Source of the DNA: Pyrinomonadaceae bacterium
GTDB taxonomy: Bacteria > Acidobacteriota > Blastocatellia > Pyrinomonadales > Pyrinomonadaceae
Direction: 5' to 3'
Length of the DNA: 5,687 bases
Assembly: GCA_013695245.1 (NCBI GenBank)
Contig: JACDAW010000192.1
Location: 1 to 5,687, forward strand
Shown: in pieces, positions 5,110 through 5,687 of the stretch
How the letters are laid out: each line of letters begins with the position of its first letter
How positions within the stretch are numbered: the first letter of the stretch is position 1
The notes under the pieces: model-generated
Databases searched by the model: none
What the model was told of the DNA's origin: nothing
The model's input: only the letters and a program-made list of their open reading frames with translations
Program-made: the position numbers and the translations under genes

Positions 5110-5687
5110 TCTTTGTCAACAATTTAAGCTGCCGAACAAAGCATTCACTGCGGCTTTGCTGTTAACGCTTCTGGCAACGACGTTATTAAGCTTTGCCTGT
5201 TCGCCGCAGATGAAAGCAGAAAGCGAGAATTCTGAAAAGCGTCCTCAACGCATCGTTTCTTTAACTCCGAGCACAACGGAAATACTTGATGGCGTCGGAG
5301 CTTTTCCCCGCGTTGTCGCTGTTTCGGATTATTGCAAATATCCATCGGGAGTTGAACGCCTGCCGCGCGTCGGCGGTTGGCAGAACACGAACATCGAACG
5401 CATCATCGCGCTACGCCCTGACCTCGTTGTGTTTACTGACGCGCAAACACCGTTCGTCAAAAATCGTTTCGATGCGCTCGGCATCCGCACCGTCGCCGTC
5501 AAGAGCCGCACGCTTGATGACGCGCTCGCGGCGATCAGCGAGATCGGACGCGCGACAGGAAACAACCAACAAGCTCAAAAGTTACTAAATGAAACACGGG
5601 CGCAACTCGAAGACGTGCGGACGGGAACACAGAACTTGCCGCGCCCGCGCGTGCTCTGTGTCGTTGATCGCGCGCCGGGCACGCTGC
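5081..5687 (+). CDS. btuF: BtuF-like cobalamin-binding lipoprotein of an ABC importer (3' truncated)
   Basis: This frame is open from ATG 5081 to the window end, giving 202 residues of a substrate-binding protein (usually about 280-330) that would deliver corrinoid to a BtuCD-type importer. The N-terminus has a basic/polar stretch, a hydrophobic core (about 22-38, FTAALLLTLLATTLLSF) and Cys40 in LLSFAC, a slightly irregular lipobox suggesting a lipoprotein. From residue 56 it matches the helical-backbone (Peripla_BP_2) family: QRIVSLTPSTTEILDGVGA, VVAVSDYCKYPSGVERLPRVGG, then NTNIERIIALRPDLVVFTD, the ALGIRTVAV stretch, and DALAAISEIGRATGN. The same fold binds siderophores and haem, so B12 specificity rests on the riboswitch-btuB context. 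The start overlaps the DUF5522 gene by 29 bases; GTG 5096 in the same frame is an alternative. Frames in other registers here are shadows. Confidence 0.88.
   Translation, partial: MKTSRVISVNLCQQFKLPNKAFTAALLLTLLATTLLSFACSPQMKAESENSEKRPQRIVSLTPSTTEILDGVGAFPRVVAVSDYCKYPSGVERLPRVGGWQNTNIERIIALRPDLVVFTDAQTPFVKNRFDALGIRTVAVKSRTLDDALAAISEIGRATGNNQQAQKLLNETRAQLEDVRTGTQNLPRPRVLCVVDRAPGTL

Noticed and set aside
1..5687. CRISPR array, tRNA or rRNA genes, insertion sequences
   Set aside because: No regularly spaced repeats, cloverleaf with CCA-end context, rRNA signature or transposase was seen on either strand.

Overview
The window joins the end of an apparent integron gene-cassette array (about 1-1051) to a vitamin B12 uptake locus (about 2024-5687). 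All convincing genes lie on the + strand. The long TonB-dependent receptor has an N-terminal carboxypeptidase-regulatory-like domain. It sits with a DUF5522 protein and codon use rich in CGC, GCG and GAA. This looks most like Acidobacteriota (Blastocatellia/Pyrinomonadales-like), but that placement is inferred from protein style, not from a marker gene.

Left part, 1-1051. The window opens in the last 64 codons of a DUF3465 protein. An attC-like site (about 224-331) follows, then a compact cassette with a DUF433 antitoxin and a DUF5615 PIN-like toxin that overlap by 4 bp, then a second attC-like site (about 946-1057). The strongest evidence for a mobile cassette is that its first bases, with the preceding G (322-331, GTTCGGTTGC), are the exact reverse complement of GCAACCGAAC (946-955) at its far end. 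This is expected if both halves came from one attC in a circular cassette. The TA cassette also carries a plausible promoter of its own, with inverted repeats over it and a start codon where the transcript would begin. No integrase is in the window.

Middle part, 1052-2023. A small, very hydrophilic, low-complexity protein (1094-1297) has a good ribosome binding site. It is followed by an unrecognised 146-residue protein with an N-terminal CxxC (1395-1835). Whether these are further cassettes or the chromosome beyond the array is unresolved. A degenerate hairpin at 1869-1940 has an attC-like right half.

Right part, 2024-5687. A cobalamin riboswitch aptamer (2024-2207) is followed by a perfect 44-nt palindrome with a T-rich tail (terminator). 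Then come btuB (outer-membrane B12 receptor), a DUF5522 protein with a Cys cluster, and a btuF-like B12-binding lipoprotein cut off by the window end. The three genes are tightly packed (5-nt gap, then a 29-nt overlap) and probably form one B12-repressed operon: BtuB brings corrinoid across the outer membrane and the BtuF-like protein would pass it to an ABC importer, presumably encoded just beyond the window.
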